From Gammaproteobacteria bacterium (GTDB lineage Bacteria > Pseudomonadota > Gammaproteobacteria > Pseudomonadales > UBA3067): a stretch of DNA of 7,708 nt. The stretch is from NCBI GenBank assembly GCA_002402085.1, contig NVVB01000006.1, positions 76,701 through 84,408 on the forward strand. The letters are read 5' to 3'. The notes beneath the pieces were generated by a model. The model was not told the DNA's origin, did no database searches, and saw nothing but the letters and a program-made list of their open reading frames with translations. Numbering within the stretch: position 1 is the stretch's first letter; each line of letters starts with the position of its first letter. Position numbers and translations under genes: made by a program. Below are positions 1-7,177 of this stretch, piece after piece.

Positions 1-411
1 AAAATTCGCATCCTCGAAGAGTTGCAAAGTTTAGGGATTTCTATTGCCATTGACGATTTTGGCACGGGTTATTCCTCGTTGAGTTACGTGAAAAAATTAC
101 CCATTGATATCCTTAAAGTAGACCGTGAATTTATAAAGGATATTAATCAGGATCGTAATGGCGAAGCGATTATTCGTGCCATTCTTGCACTGTCAAAAAG
201 CTTGGGGTTAAAGGTTGTTGCTGAAGGGGTTGAGGAAGTCGGACAAGTAGAGTTTCTAGAGCAGATTGGTTGCGACTACGTACAAGGATTTTTTTATAGT
301 AAACCTCTGTCGGTGATAGACCTTGAAAGGCGATTTAAATCGGGTTGGGGAGGCTGTAAAGCCTCAAATGAGCCTGAAGTGGCGATGCCTTTGTGCAGTG
401 TCGTGCCGTAG
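1..411 (+). CDS. EAL-domain c-di-GMP phosphodiesterase, C-terminal part (5' end outside window)
   Basis: The reading frame is open from base 1, so this is the last 136 residues of a longer protein. A TTG at 22 is an internal Leu codon and not a start. The visible part is the second half of an EAL domain, which hydrolyses cyclic di-GMP to pGpG in the cytoplasm. Seen directly, counting from the first visible residue: the metal-binding DDFGTGYSS motif (D18, D19), the catalytic Lys in LKVD (K39), the glutamate of VVAEGVE (E75), and the terminal DYVQGFFYSKP motif (93-102). These active-site residues are intact, so the domain is probably catalytic. The EAL signature itself and any N-terminal GGDEF, PAS or membrane sensor domain lie upstream and cannot be judged. 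A tail of about 25 residues after the domain shows no recognisable motif. It is followed by 251 bases without a gene; no strong terminator is visible there. Confidence 0.95.
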   Translation, partial: KIRILEELQSLGISIAIDDFGTGYSSLSYVKKLPIDILKVDREFIKDINQDRNGEAIIRAILALSKSLGLKVVAEGVEEVGQVEFLEQIGCDYVQGFFYSKPLSVIDLERRFKSGWGGCKASNEPEVAMPLCSVVP

Positions 412-650
412 TGCCTTTTTATGTTTTGGCTGGTAATGCGTTGTTCGGAAAACGATTCCTCGGGCGCTTGGTTTTTGTCTTGTCGGCGTGCCTGGGGGCA
501 GGTTGACGAAAGCTTATTCTGCTCGCTATTCTCAAAGAGTGATTTCATTGTCATTCAGCGCCCGTTCGTATATCGCTAAATTTCAGATCGAGTGGTAATG
601 CCTGCGAGCATCCTCTAGTTAATATTTTTAAGTCTAGAAAATAGCTAAAT

Positions 651-655
651 GGAAG
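651..655 (+). promoter_or_regulatory. Ribosome binding site (GGAAG) supporting a TTG start
   Basis: GGAAG lies 7 bases before the TTG at 663. The frame has a TAG stop at 642-644 and no ATG or GTG between that stop and 663. This makes the TTG the best-supported start of the following gene. An ATG at 649 is in a different frame. Confidence 0.6.
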
Positions 656-662
656 CAGCCTT

Positions 663-1430
663 TTGGAAAGCGCAAAGATACAAAGTATAGCAGACCAAGT
701 GATTTTGTTGGATGGCGAAGACGATGAGTATCGGGTGACCTACTTGTTTTCATTTGGCGATTGTGAGGAGAAGCGCTTTGATATTGCAATGGATCCTATT
801 ACGCTGAACATTATCCCGGTGAATCGAGAGAGGCCTTTACCTTATTGGGCTAAGCTGGATTACCACCAGTGTGATGGCTGTCCGCTAAATACTCAAACCC
901 ATGAGTATTGCCCAGTGGCGTCCAGTATGGCCGATGTAGTGGAAGAGTTTCGAGACTTTGTGTCGTATCAAATATGCGATATTCGATGTGATACACCGGA
1001 ACGAAGTTATTTAAAAACCTCTTCTGTGCAAGACGGTTTGTTCTCTATTATTGGCATGTTAATGGCCATTAGTGGTTGCCCTAAAATGGATTTTTTTAAG
1101 CCCATGGCTCGGTTTCACCTGCCATTTTCAAGCACCGAAGAAACCATGGTGCGTACGACGTCAATGTATCTGCTGAGTCAGTATTTTGCGCATAAAAACG
1201 GTGTCAGCCCGGATCTTGAATTGAATCAACTGAATGCAAAGTACAGGGAAGTCGAGGCAGTGAACAGCGGGATACTGGAGCGTATTAAAGGGTATACCGA
1301 GAAGGATGCCGATAAAAATGCGATTGTGATCTTGAATTCGTGGGCCCAGTTATTAGGCATGGAGATCGATGATCAGTTGGTGTCTATCGCTTATTTGTTT
1401 GACACGAATTCCCCCGACGTTCAGCAGTAA
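663..1430 (+). CDS. DUF6901-like cytoplasmic protein with a Cys/His cluster, function unknown
   Basis: A 255-residue protein read from a TTG start with a well-placed Shine-Dalgarno sequence. It has no signal peptide or membrane segment, so it is probably cytoplasmic. The N-terminal part (about 12-52) looks like a small beta-rich module (EYRVTYLFSFGD, then KRFDIAMDP). Next comes a Cys/His cluster: HQCDGCPL at 68-75, H80, and YCPVA at 82-86, giving C70, C73 and C83 with H68 and H80 as possible metal ligands. Further Cys are at 105, 109 and 139 (SGCP). A helical C-terminal half carries PMARFHLPF (147-155) and the stretch MYLLSQYF. From memory this layout matches the family named DUF6901, found in assorted proteobacteria, but I cannot confirm the match here. 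Metal binding is inferred from residue spacing only. It lies downstream of the EAL gene on the same strand, 251 bases away, so co-transcription is possible but not shown. It converges on the hydratase gene with 63 bases between. Confidence 0.87.
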   Translation: MESAKIQSIADQVILLDGEDDEYRVTYLFSFGDCEEKRFDIAMDPITLNIIPVNRERPLPYWAKLDYHQCDGCPLNTQTHEYCPVASSMADVVEEFRDFVSYQICDIRCDTPERSYLKTSSVQDGLFSIIGMLMAISGCPKMDFFKPMARFHLPFSSTEETMVRTTSMYLLSQYFAHKNGVSPDLELNQLNAKYREVEAVNSGILERIKGYTEKDADKNAIVILNSWAQLLGMEIDDQLVSIAYLFDTNSPDVQQ

Positions 1431-1493
1431 TGTCGCTTGCTGTGTGCCGGGGCATTATAGGTCGGGTGGTTTTGGGTGTGGCGCTTAGTCGTA

Positions 1494-2264
1494 CTATTTA
1501 CCCGTAAATTCAGGCGCACGCTTTTCAAAAAATGCTTGGATACCTTCTAACGCATCTTGGCTTGCTCCGAGTTGCACCACTTCGTCGAGTTCAGCTTGTA
1601 AGCCTGCGTGCAGTCCTTGCTCGATCCCTACGCGTACTGTTTTGAGTACAGCAGAGACCGCAAGTGGGGGACGTTTCGCAAGCGCATTGGCGAATTGATA
1701 AGCTTGGGTCAGTAATTCATCGGGTTCACAGACGCGATTGATCAGACCTATCTCTAGTGCTTGGCGGGCATTGATACGCTGGCTTAGCAGCATCATTTCT
1801 AAGGCTTTGGATTTACCTACCAATTGAGGCAGTCGCTGGGTTCCACCCCAGACCGGCATGACACCCAAGTCTAACTCGGGTAAACCAATCACTGCTTTGG
1901 GTTGGCTGGCCATAAATCGAAAGTGGCAACTAATAGCAATTTCGCACCCGCCGCCAAGGGCGTAACCATTGATTGCAGCGATCACTGGTTTGCTGCTGTT
2001 TTCAAGTTGATTACAAATCTCTTGCGCTTTTTGGTTGATCTGAGGGGCATTACTTCCTGCGGTTAGATCAAAGCCAGCACAAAATCCTTTTTGTCCTTGG
2101 CCCGTTAGAATGATGACGCGAATGCTCGGATCATTTTCTACTTCTGTGAGTTTTTCGTTCAGTGCACTAAACGAGGCTAGATTCATGCTGTTTGTTGGGG
2201 GGTGATTGAGAGTGATTTGTGCCACTGAACCTTCCCTGTTAAGTAGTATTGGCTCCAAAATCAT
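1494..2264 (-). CDS. Enoyl-CoA hydratase/isomerase family protein
   Basis: A complete 256-residue crotonase-fold protein, the usual length for a stand-alone family member. Such enzymes act on acyl-CoA thioesters, most often hydrating trans-2-enoyl-CoA to 3-hydroxyacyl-CoA in fatty acid or branched-chain acid breakdown. The two oxyanion-hole segments are visible: FCAGFDL (61-67) and NGYALGGGCE (99-108). Two glutamates correspond to the catalytic pair of classical hydratases: E108 (GGGCE) and E130 (GLPE). They are 22 residues apart, against 20 in the rat mitochondrial enzyme as I recall it, implying a small loop insertion. The motif WGGTQRLPQLVG (139-150) and the C-terminal helix ending in FFEKRAPEFTGK are typical. 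With both acids present, hydratase activity is plausible, but substrate and exact reaction cannot be fixed from the sequence. The gene appears monocistronic: the next gene upstream is divergent and more than 0.9 kb away, and the next gene downstream is convergent. A perfect palindrome lies 57 bases before the start. Confidence 0.95.
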   Translation of the reverse strand: MILEPILLNREGSVAQITLNHPPTNSMNLASFSALNEKLTEVENDPSIRVIILTGQGQKGFCAGFDLTAGSNAPQINQKAQEICNQLENSSKPVIAAINGYALGGGCEIAISCHFRFMASQPKAVIGLPELDLGVMPVWGGTQRLPQLVGKSKALEMMLLSQRINARQALEIGLINRVCEPDELLTQAYQFANALAKRPPLAVSAVLKTVRVGIEQGLHAGLQAELDEVVQLGASQDALEGIQAFFEKRAPEFTGK

Positions 2265-2270
2265 CAGTGT

Positions 2271-2276
2271 TCCTCT
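2271..2276 (-). promoter_or_regulatory. Ribosome binding site of the hydratase gene
   Basis: On the minus strand the sequence reads AGAGGA, 6 bases before the ATG at 2264-2262. This supports that start codon. Confidence 0.7.
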
Positions 2277-2320
2277 TTATTGTTGTTATGGTCTTATGCG
2301 TTTAGGTTCTGTTCGCCCAA

Positions 2321-2339
2321 GCTTTATTATTAATAAAGC
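2321..2339. promoter_or_regulatory. Perfect 19-bp palindrome, candidate operator upstream of the hydratase gene
   Basis: GCTTTATTA and TAATAAAGC form 9-bp arms around a single T, with no mismatch. The site ends 57 bases before the ATG of the minus-strand hydratase gene. A TATAAC hexamer on the minus strand (2361-2356) lies just upstream and could be a -10 element, though no good -35 is seen. With that promoter the palindrome would sit in the early transcribed region, where a repressor would block. The one-base centre makes a hairpin terminator unlikely. The sequence is not one I can assign to a known regulator family. Confidence 0.45.
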
Positions 2340-2658
2340 AGTTTGCGCCTGGGGAGTTATAATTCCATTTTAATATCAGTTTTTGTTCTGTAATGTTGTT
2401 TGGTTAGGCCTTGTCGTATCACCACCTGTCGCGTTACTTTTTGTTTTGCGACCTTTCTGCATCGTAACAGGGGTGTTTGATTAAGTTGGCACACTATTTA
2501 TTCGAGGTGGAATTTTGCTTGCAGCGCATTTCTTTTTACGCGGCATTCTGAGACATGTCATTATATGACGGTTCTAGCACAACAATTTGATGTAAGGGTA
2601 AGTAAACTCTCTTGCTTCAGCGTGAATGCCTTGTGTAAAGCATTGGGTCGTCGCCGGT

Positions 2659-2674
2659 CAACCCCCATGGGTTG
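2659..2674. repeat. Short inverted repeat (hairpin with 6-bp arms)
   Basis: CAACCC and GGGTTG are separated by the four bases CCAT. A run of four T occurs a few bases further on (2680-2683), but it is separated from the stem by GATCG, so this is at best a weak terminator. No gene ends just before it on the plus strand. Confidence 0.3.
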
Positions 2675-3162
2675 GATCGTTTTATTCAGAGGCGATTTAA
2701 TACGACTTTTTGAATTGTAAAATTTAGCAATGTAGGCGCATCTATGTTTTTAATGAAAATGCATTATTGTTATAGCTAAAGGCGGTGATCAAAAAACTTA
2801 GAGGTAATGCGCGTTATGCAGGGAAGTCTATCGGTATCGGTCTAGATTGAAAAGAGTGTTTTATTTTCAAAGTGTGAGCTTGGTATCAAAACTGAGATAG
2901 CGTTGGCCTTAAATGAGGAGCTTAAAGGCCTTGTTAGCCCGCGTGGTTTCGATGCCACTATTATAACGCTTACCGTTTGATCGGGCCGATTGGCATTGAA
3001 GGGAGAAGTTTTGTATTCTGTTGCTTGTTACCTGATTTGTCTTGCCCTAATTCGATATGCTTTTATGACTTGGTTTTCATTGTGCATTGGCGAAGTAGCG
3101 GAATGTTTAAACAATATTGACCTCTGAAAATCCGATTCGATGGGTTCGTTAATTTTTATTTG

Positions 3163-3168
3163 TATAGA
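3163..3168 (+). promoter_or_regulatory. Possible -10 element of the MlaC-SBP3 fusion gene
   Basis: TATAGA, preceded by TG and set in AT-rich sequence, matches four of six consensus bases. The hexamer 16 bases upstream (TGGGTT) is a poor -35. Transcription from here would begin near 3175, leaving a leader of about 30 bases before the ATG at 3206. Confidence 0.25.
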
Positions 3169-3196
3169 TTGTTCTGTTTGAATGAAAAATAAAACT

Positions 3197-3201
3197 GAGG
3201 G
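3197..3201 (+). promoter_or_regulatory. Ribosome binding site that decides the start of the fusion gene
   Basis: GAGGG lies 4 bases before the ATG at 3206. The earlier in-frame ATG at 3182 has no Shine-Dalgarno sequence (preceded by GTTCTGTTTGA) and would add eight residues in front of an otherwise well-formed signal peptide. Confidence 0.6.
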
Positions 3202-3205
3202 CTGC

Positions 3206-4690
3206 ATGAGACAATTTATTCTAACGTTAATGTTCTTTCTCGCCAGTGTGAGTTTCGCCGAGGCGGCGATGGACTCTTCGGAACGTGGCGTTGAGTCACG
3301 TCGCTTGTTGCCGGCTCCGTCTGACACTGCCGTGTTAGCGGGCGACCCTAAGGTGGTGGTCGAGCAGGCCGTATTGGCACTGTTGCAAGAAATCAAAACC
3401 AATAAAAACATTTACGTTGACGGCAGTGGTCAGTTGGAGAGCCTGGTTGAATCCACCGTGTTGCCTATCATGGATACCCGTTCAATAACGCGGGTGATTG
3501 CGGCAGATCATTGGCCGTTGGCATCAAAAGATCAAAAGGAACAATTTCATCATTACGTTAAAAACATCATAGTCAGCGCTTATGCAAAGGTATTTGCTTT
3601 TTATGACGGTCAGGGCGTACGCTTTTTCGACGCGAAGTTTAATGCCAATGGCCAAAAATCAATTGTTCGAAGTGAAGTGATATTAGCGAACTTTATGTCA
3701 CTCAATGTTGATTATAAGTTAAAGCGTATTGATCGCCGCTGGTTTGTTTATGATGTGCGTATGGAAAGTACGAGCGTGCTGAAGAGTCTTCGTAGCCAAT
3801 ATTTAAATCTGGCTGAGCTAAAAGGCGTTGATGGATTGTTGGAGGTGCTGAGAGCCGACTCGATGCGTGTCGATGTCTTGCTTGCGAAGGCGAATGAAAA
3901 TAGTTTGCTGCGAACACAAGCGGTAGCCGCAAAGGCCCGCGCCAGTGATGCGCCAGTTCAGACTGAACCGTTACGAATTGTTGTTAACAGTTGGTTCTCT
4001 AGCAATGGCCAGGCGTCAGACGGGGGCGTGGTGACAGCGTTGGTTACGGCGGCTTTAAAGCGGGCGGGTTATCAGTCCAGCATTAAGTTAGTACCCTGGC
4101 GAAAAGGTTTGAAAGGCGTAAAAGACGGCGTTTATGACGCGTTGGTCTTTATGGGCGGGCGAGAGCGGGATCGAGGCCAGCTTATTTTTTCAAAACCTTA
4201 TCACCAACATAAATTAAAGTTGATCGCGCGTTGGGATGACCATCTGCTGCACCGCAAGGTCAATGATTTTAAACAGCTTACCTTAGAGAAGTTGGCCGAT
4301 CTAAGTGATGATCGGGGTTATTTAAATGCAGAGCTAATGGAACGAATTTCTGAGCTGTCGGTACTGAAAAGTTTAAAGCGGGTGGCGATGAACCAGCTTG
4401 ATTTTATTGTGGTCGATGAACAAAAGGCGCGTTTGGCAATGAAGGGTTCCGGAGTCGAATCCAGCTTGACGATACTGCCCGGTACGATCGCGGTTGAAGA
4501 TATACGCCTTGCGGTGAGTAAGCGCAACGTAAATCATCAAGAAATTGTCTTAGCGTTTAATGAGGCCTTGGACGCCATGATTGAGGATGGCAGTTATCAG
4601 GAAATTATTGCTAAGTATGCAGTCGAGTCTGAATCCGGTGCGGGTTTGTTTAAGTCAACTACGGGTGTCGATACATTCGGTCAACTTTAG
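3206..4690 (+). CDS. Exported MlaC-like domain fused to a family 3 solute-binding domain
   Basis: A 494-residue protein read from the ATG at 3206. Residues 1-20 form a Sec signal peptide (MRQF, hydrophobic core, then SFAEA with likely cleavage after A20), so it is periplasmic. Residues about 47-235 resemble MlaC/Ttg2D, the periplasmic phospholipid shuttle of the Mla pathway: LPIMDT (87-92), WPLASKDQKEQF (103-114), YAKVFAFYDGQ (126-136), VDYKLKRID (168-176), WFVYDVRMESTS (179-190) and KGVDGLLEVL (206-215) follow the family's order. An Ala/Pro-rich linker (about 236-254) leads to a second domain (about 255-473) resembling SBP family 3 proteins: LRIVVNSWF, GGVVTALVTAALKRAGY, VPWRKGLKGVKDGVYDAL (296-313), RERDRGQLIFSKPY (319-332) and a final helix with DGSYQEIIAKY. 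Normal MlaC proteins are about 200 residues, and no mlaFEDB genes are visible here. The gene stands alone on its strand, and its stop overlaps that of ybbP by 4 bases. Ligand and partner are unknown. Confidence 0.92.
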   Translation: MRQFILTLMFFLASVSFAEAAMDSSERGVESRRLLPAPSDTAVLAGDPKVVVEQAVLALLQEIKTNKNIYVDGSGQLESLVESTVLPIMDTRSITRVIAADHWPLASKDQKEQFHHYVKNIIVSAYAKVFAFYDGQGVRFFDAKFNANGQKSIVRSEVILANFMSLNVDYKLKRIDRRWFVYDVRMESTSVLKSLRSQYLNLAELKGVDGLLEVLRADSMRVDVLLAKANENSLLRTQAVAAKARASDAPVQTEPLRIVVNSWFSSNGQASDGGVVTALVTAALKRAGYQSSIKLVPWRKGLKGVKDGVYDALVFMGGRERDRGQLIFSKPYHQHKLKLIARWDDHLLHRKVNDFKQLTLEKLADLSDDRGYLNAELMERISELSVLKSLKRVAMNQLDFIVVDEQKARLAMKGSGVESSLTILPGTIAVEDIRLAVSKRNVNHQEIVLAFNEALDAMIEDGSYQEIIAKYAVESESGAGLFKSTTGVDTFGQL

Positions 4691-7173
4691 ACTTCGCGAA
4701 AAATAATAACAGGGCTTTGTTGGCTTATTCTTCGGGTCGCCCAAAATCCTACGCAACCTATGATTATTCCTCCGGCGAATGGACAAATTATCCATAGCTG
4801 CCATTTAAAGTGATAATCGAGATGAAAGATTAAGGTATACAGAAGATAGGCAATTATCTCGGTGCCTATTGCGGCCATTAATCCGGCCAAGACCCCTAAT
4901 GAAAAGTACTCTGCAAAATGTCCGCTGCGCAGCTGTCGCCGGTTAGCCCCCAGCGCTCTCAGTAATGCCCCTTCAAATAAACGTTCGTCCAGTGTGGCCT
5001 GAAGCGCGGAGAAAAGCACCGCGAAGCCAGCCGCGAGTACAAACGCTAAAACGTATTCAACTGCGACGCCTACTTGGGTGAGTATTTTCTTAACCTGCAT
5101 TAAAATTTGTTCCACTTCTACAAAAGTCGTGGAAGGAAAGCGTCGAATGAGCGTTGGAAGTTTGAATTTTTGTTCTTGAGGTAGGAAAAAGCTGGTGACA
5201 TAAGTCGCGGGGAAATCCGCTAAAGTGGCCGAAGAGAAAATAAAATAGAAGTTGGGCCGGAATGAATCCCACTCTACTTTTCGGATGTTGCTAACCGTGG
5301 CTTGGAACTCTTCTCTACCAAAGACAAAGGTCAGTTGGTCGCCGACGCTTAAACCAATGCGTTTCGATAACATAGATTCGACGGACACCAGTTTCTCGGT
5401 ACTGTCTTCATCCCACCAATGGCCTTGTAAAAGATGGTTGTATTCGGGTAATTGGTCGGACTCGCTTAAACTCAAATCTCGCTTCAAAAAGCCATCGCCG
5501 CCTAATGAATCAAACATTGATGTAGGAATGCTGCTGCCATTGAGTTTGATTAGACGCGCTCTAACGATGGGGTAGAGTGGTGTGGCCTTTATCTCTTCGG
5601 TGATAAAGAAGTCGTCTAGGGCATCGGCATCCTCCGGTGCAATATTGACCGCAAAATGGTTGGGGGCATCGGTCGGCAGCTGGTCCTGCCAGGCATTGAG
5701 TAGGTCGGTGCGTACCAGGAATATCATCGCCATCGCCATGAATGTGGAGCCGAAGGCTAGGATTTGCGCCACCGAAGGCAGTGGCCGTCGGACCAGGTTT
5801 TTAATCCCAAACCGCCAGGCTACACCGACCCCGTGATTGGATAGCGCCGCTAAACGTAATAGCCCATAAGCGATGCAGCCCATGAATGCAATAATCGCTA
5901 GGGTCGTGCCCAATACAATCACCGTAAGGATTGGGCTGTCGGTGTATTTCCACATTAAAAAGCCAATGGCGGAAAACGCACTTGCGTACGCTAACCAGGC
6001 GCTAGTGGGCAAAGGCATTAGGTCTCGTTTAAGTACCCGCAGAGGCGGCACCTTTTTAAGGCGGATAAGAGGCGGCAATGCAAAGCCCAACAAAATCACC
6101 ATGCCAGTGATAAAGGATAGGTAAATAGGTTTTAGCGAGGGTGGCGGTAGGTTTTCGGGCATGATGTCTTTCAGCCGAAGGAACAGCAATTCCTGCAGTA
6201 CCCAGCCGATACAGCAACCCAATGCGCTGGCGATGATTCCGAATATAAATATTTGTGTGCTGTAGATCGCTAAAATTTGGTTTTGACTGGCGCCAAAGCA
6301 TCGCATCATTGCACTAACGTCCATATGGCGGTAACTGTATCGTTGCGCGCCCATGGCAATAGCGGTGCCAGCCAATAAAATTGCCCCTAAGCTGGCCAGG
6401 CCCAGAAAGCGTTCCGCGCGATCAAGCGCACTGCGTATTTCTGGCCGACCGTCTTTGACGCTGACTATTTTTTGACTTTGCTCCAGCTCAGGTGAAATTT
6501 GGTTTTTATACGCGTTAATTAATCGAGGCGGGCCGCTGAAAAAATAACGGAATGAAACCTTTCGTCCAGGCGTAATAAGCTTTTTTTTATTTAAGTCGGT
6601 AAGTGGTATTAATACGCGGGCGGATAAGCTGAAAACGCTGCTGCTTCGATCTGGCTCAAAGGTAATAATACGTGAAACTTTGCAGGTCTGGCCCGAAACC
6701 CATAAGAGCTCCCCAATACTCAGCTTTAAGAGTGGCAATAATTTGTTTTCTATCCAGCACTCCCCGGCGTTAGGGATGCCTTGGGTAACTTGGCCTAACT
6801 GAAACGTTTGCAAAGAGGTCTCTAGGGCGCCGTTTAATGGGTATTGATCGCTGACCGCCTTAATACTCGCCAACGCAAATTCGTCATTGGCGATCACCGC
6901 GTTGGTGTATTCGATGCTTTGGGCTTGCCTGAGGTCTAATTGATTGGCTTGCTCTAGCCAAGATGAATCAATGGGGTGAGGGCTAGAAATAACCAGGTCC
7001 GCACCGATTAATTCGGAGGCCTGAGACTCCATGCCCAATTGCAGACGTTCGGTAAAAAAATTGATCGCCGCCGAGCCACTTACGGCGATAATGAGCGCCA
7101 TGGCAATAATGCGTAGCTCCCCTGAGCGCCATTCCCTTAATAACAGTTTGAGGGTTAACCTAAACGTGTGCAT
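4687..7173 (-). CDS. ybbP: YbbP-type ABC transporter permease
   Basis: An 828-residue inner-membrane permease, close in length to E. coli YbbP (about 800). It has the MacB/FtsX-superfamily (type VII) layout: one membrane helix near 20-40; a large periplasmic domain (about 45-250); a core of helices near 255-277, 302-326, 350-371, 392-408, 413-440 and 466-487; a second periplasmic domain (about 490-695); and three last helices near 703-727, 754-783 and 793-813. Recognisable YbbP stretches include DLLNAWQDQLP (490-500), YPIVRARL (534-541), RKVEWDSFRPNFYFIF (631-646) and LLRALGANRRQLR (737-749). The last is the cytoplasmic coupling region facing the ATPase. The family is thought to use ATP-driven conformational change to move hydrophobic molecules at the inner membrane; the E. 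coli complex is linked to the thioesterase TesA. The ATPase gene ends 4 bases upstream, and GAGGAA sits 10 bases before the ATG. No frameshift is seen. The 3' end overlaps the convergent fusion gene. Confidence 0.95.
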   Translation of the reverse strand: MHTFRLTLKLLLREWRSGELRIIAMALIIAVSGSAAINFFTERLQLGMESQASELIGADLVISSPHPIDSSWLEQANQLDLRQAQSIEYTNAVIANDEFALASIKAVSDQYPLNGALETSLQTFQLGQVTQGIPNAGECWIENKLLPLLKLSIGELLWVSGQTCKVSRIITFEPDRSSSVFSLSARVLIPLTDLNKKKLITPGRKVSFRYFFSGPPRLINAYKNQISPELEQSQKIVSVKDGRPEIRSALDRAERFLGLASLGAILLAGTAIAMGAQRYSYRHMDVSAMMRCFGASQNQILAIYSTQIFIFGIIASALGCCIGWVLQELLFLRLKDIMPENLPPPSLKPIYLSFITGMVILLGFALPPLIRLKKVPPLRVLKRDLMPLPTSAWLAYASAFSAIGFLMWKYTDSPILTVIVLGTTLAIIAFMGCIAYGLLRLAALSNHGVGVAWRFGIKNLVRRPLPSVAQILAFGSTFMAMAMIFLVRTDLLNAWQDQLPTDAPNHFAVNIAPEDADALDDFFITEEIKATPLYPIVRARLIKLNGSSIPTSMFDSLGGDGFLKRDLSLSESDQLPEYNHLLQGHWWDEDSTEKLVSVESMLSKRIGLSVGDQLTFVFGREEFQATVSNIRKVEWDSFRPNFYFIFSSATLADFPATYVTSFFLPQEQKFKLPTLIRRFPSTTFVEVEQILMQVKKILTQVGVAVEYVLAFVLAAGFAVLFSALQATLDERLFEGALLRALGANRRQLRSGHFAEYFSLGVLAGLMAAIGTEIIAYLLYTLIFHLDYHFKWQLWIICPFAGGIIIGCVGFWATRRISQQSPVIIFREV

Positions 7174-7177
7174 GGCG

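Larger units (their letters stand above)
2265..3205. other. Long intergenic region without a convincing gene
   Basis: About 0.94 kb between two divergent genes. I read all frames by eye and found no open frame with a good start, ribosome binding site and protein-like composition. What it does hold: a perfect 19-bp palindrome (2321-2339); a 13-bp inverted repeat GTCAT-TAT-ATGAC (2557-2569); a hairpin with 6-bp arms (2659-2674); a tandem TATCGG repeat (2829-2840); inverted GGCCTT/AAGGCC arms (2905-2910 and 2925-2930); an 11-bp palindrome ATCGG-G-CCGAT (2980-2990); and a plausible -10 element near 3163. A stop-to-stop frame of about 45 codons (2846-2980) looks mildly protein-like but has no ATG. 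The length is large for two promoters alone. Decayed sequence or an unannotated small RNA are both possible; neither is shown. Confidence 0.6.

Noticed and set aside
403..420. Possible rho-independent terminator after the EAL gene (TGCC followed by five T)
   Set aside because: The T run is present, but only about four weak base pairs can be formed with upstream sequence, so no stable stem supports it.
2515..2568. 17-codon hydrophobic open frame starting at TTG behind GAGGTGGA
   Set aside because: It is very short, starts at TTG with a very tight ribosome binding site, and has no recognisable sequence. It is most likely chance.
2699..2708. TAATACGACT, the first ten bases of a T7 phage promoter
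   Set aside because: The following bases do not match the rest of the promoter (CACTATAG), and there is no phage context. It is a chance match.
2807..2845. 12-codon frame starting at ATG 2807 after GAGG, as a leader peptide
   Set aside because: The spacing to the ribosome binding site is too short, and there is no run of regulatory codons or attenuator structure after it.
3071..3086. Sigma-54-like element with GG and GC at the right spacing before the fusion gene
   Set aside because: Only TGG of the -24 hexamer matches. TGGCAC at 2488-2493 likewise lacks the GC at -12. Neither is good enough to call.
3028..3411. Minus-strand open frame of 127 codons overlapping the start of the fusion gene
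   Set aside because: It overlaps the signal peptide and N-terminal coding region of the fusion gene, has low-complexity composition and matches no family I know.
5252..6124. Several plus-strand open frames of 83 to 107 codons opposite ybbP
   Set aside because: They lie wholly inside the well-supported permease gene and show no domain-like sequence, so they are antisense shadows.
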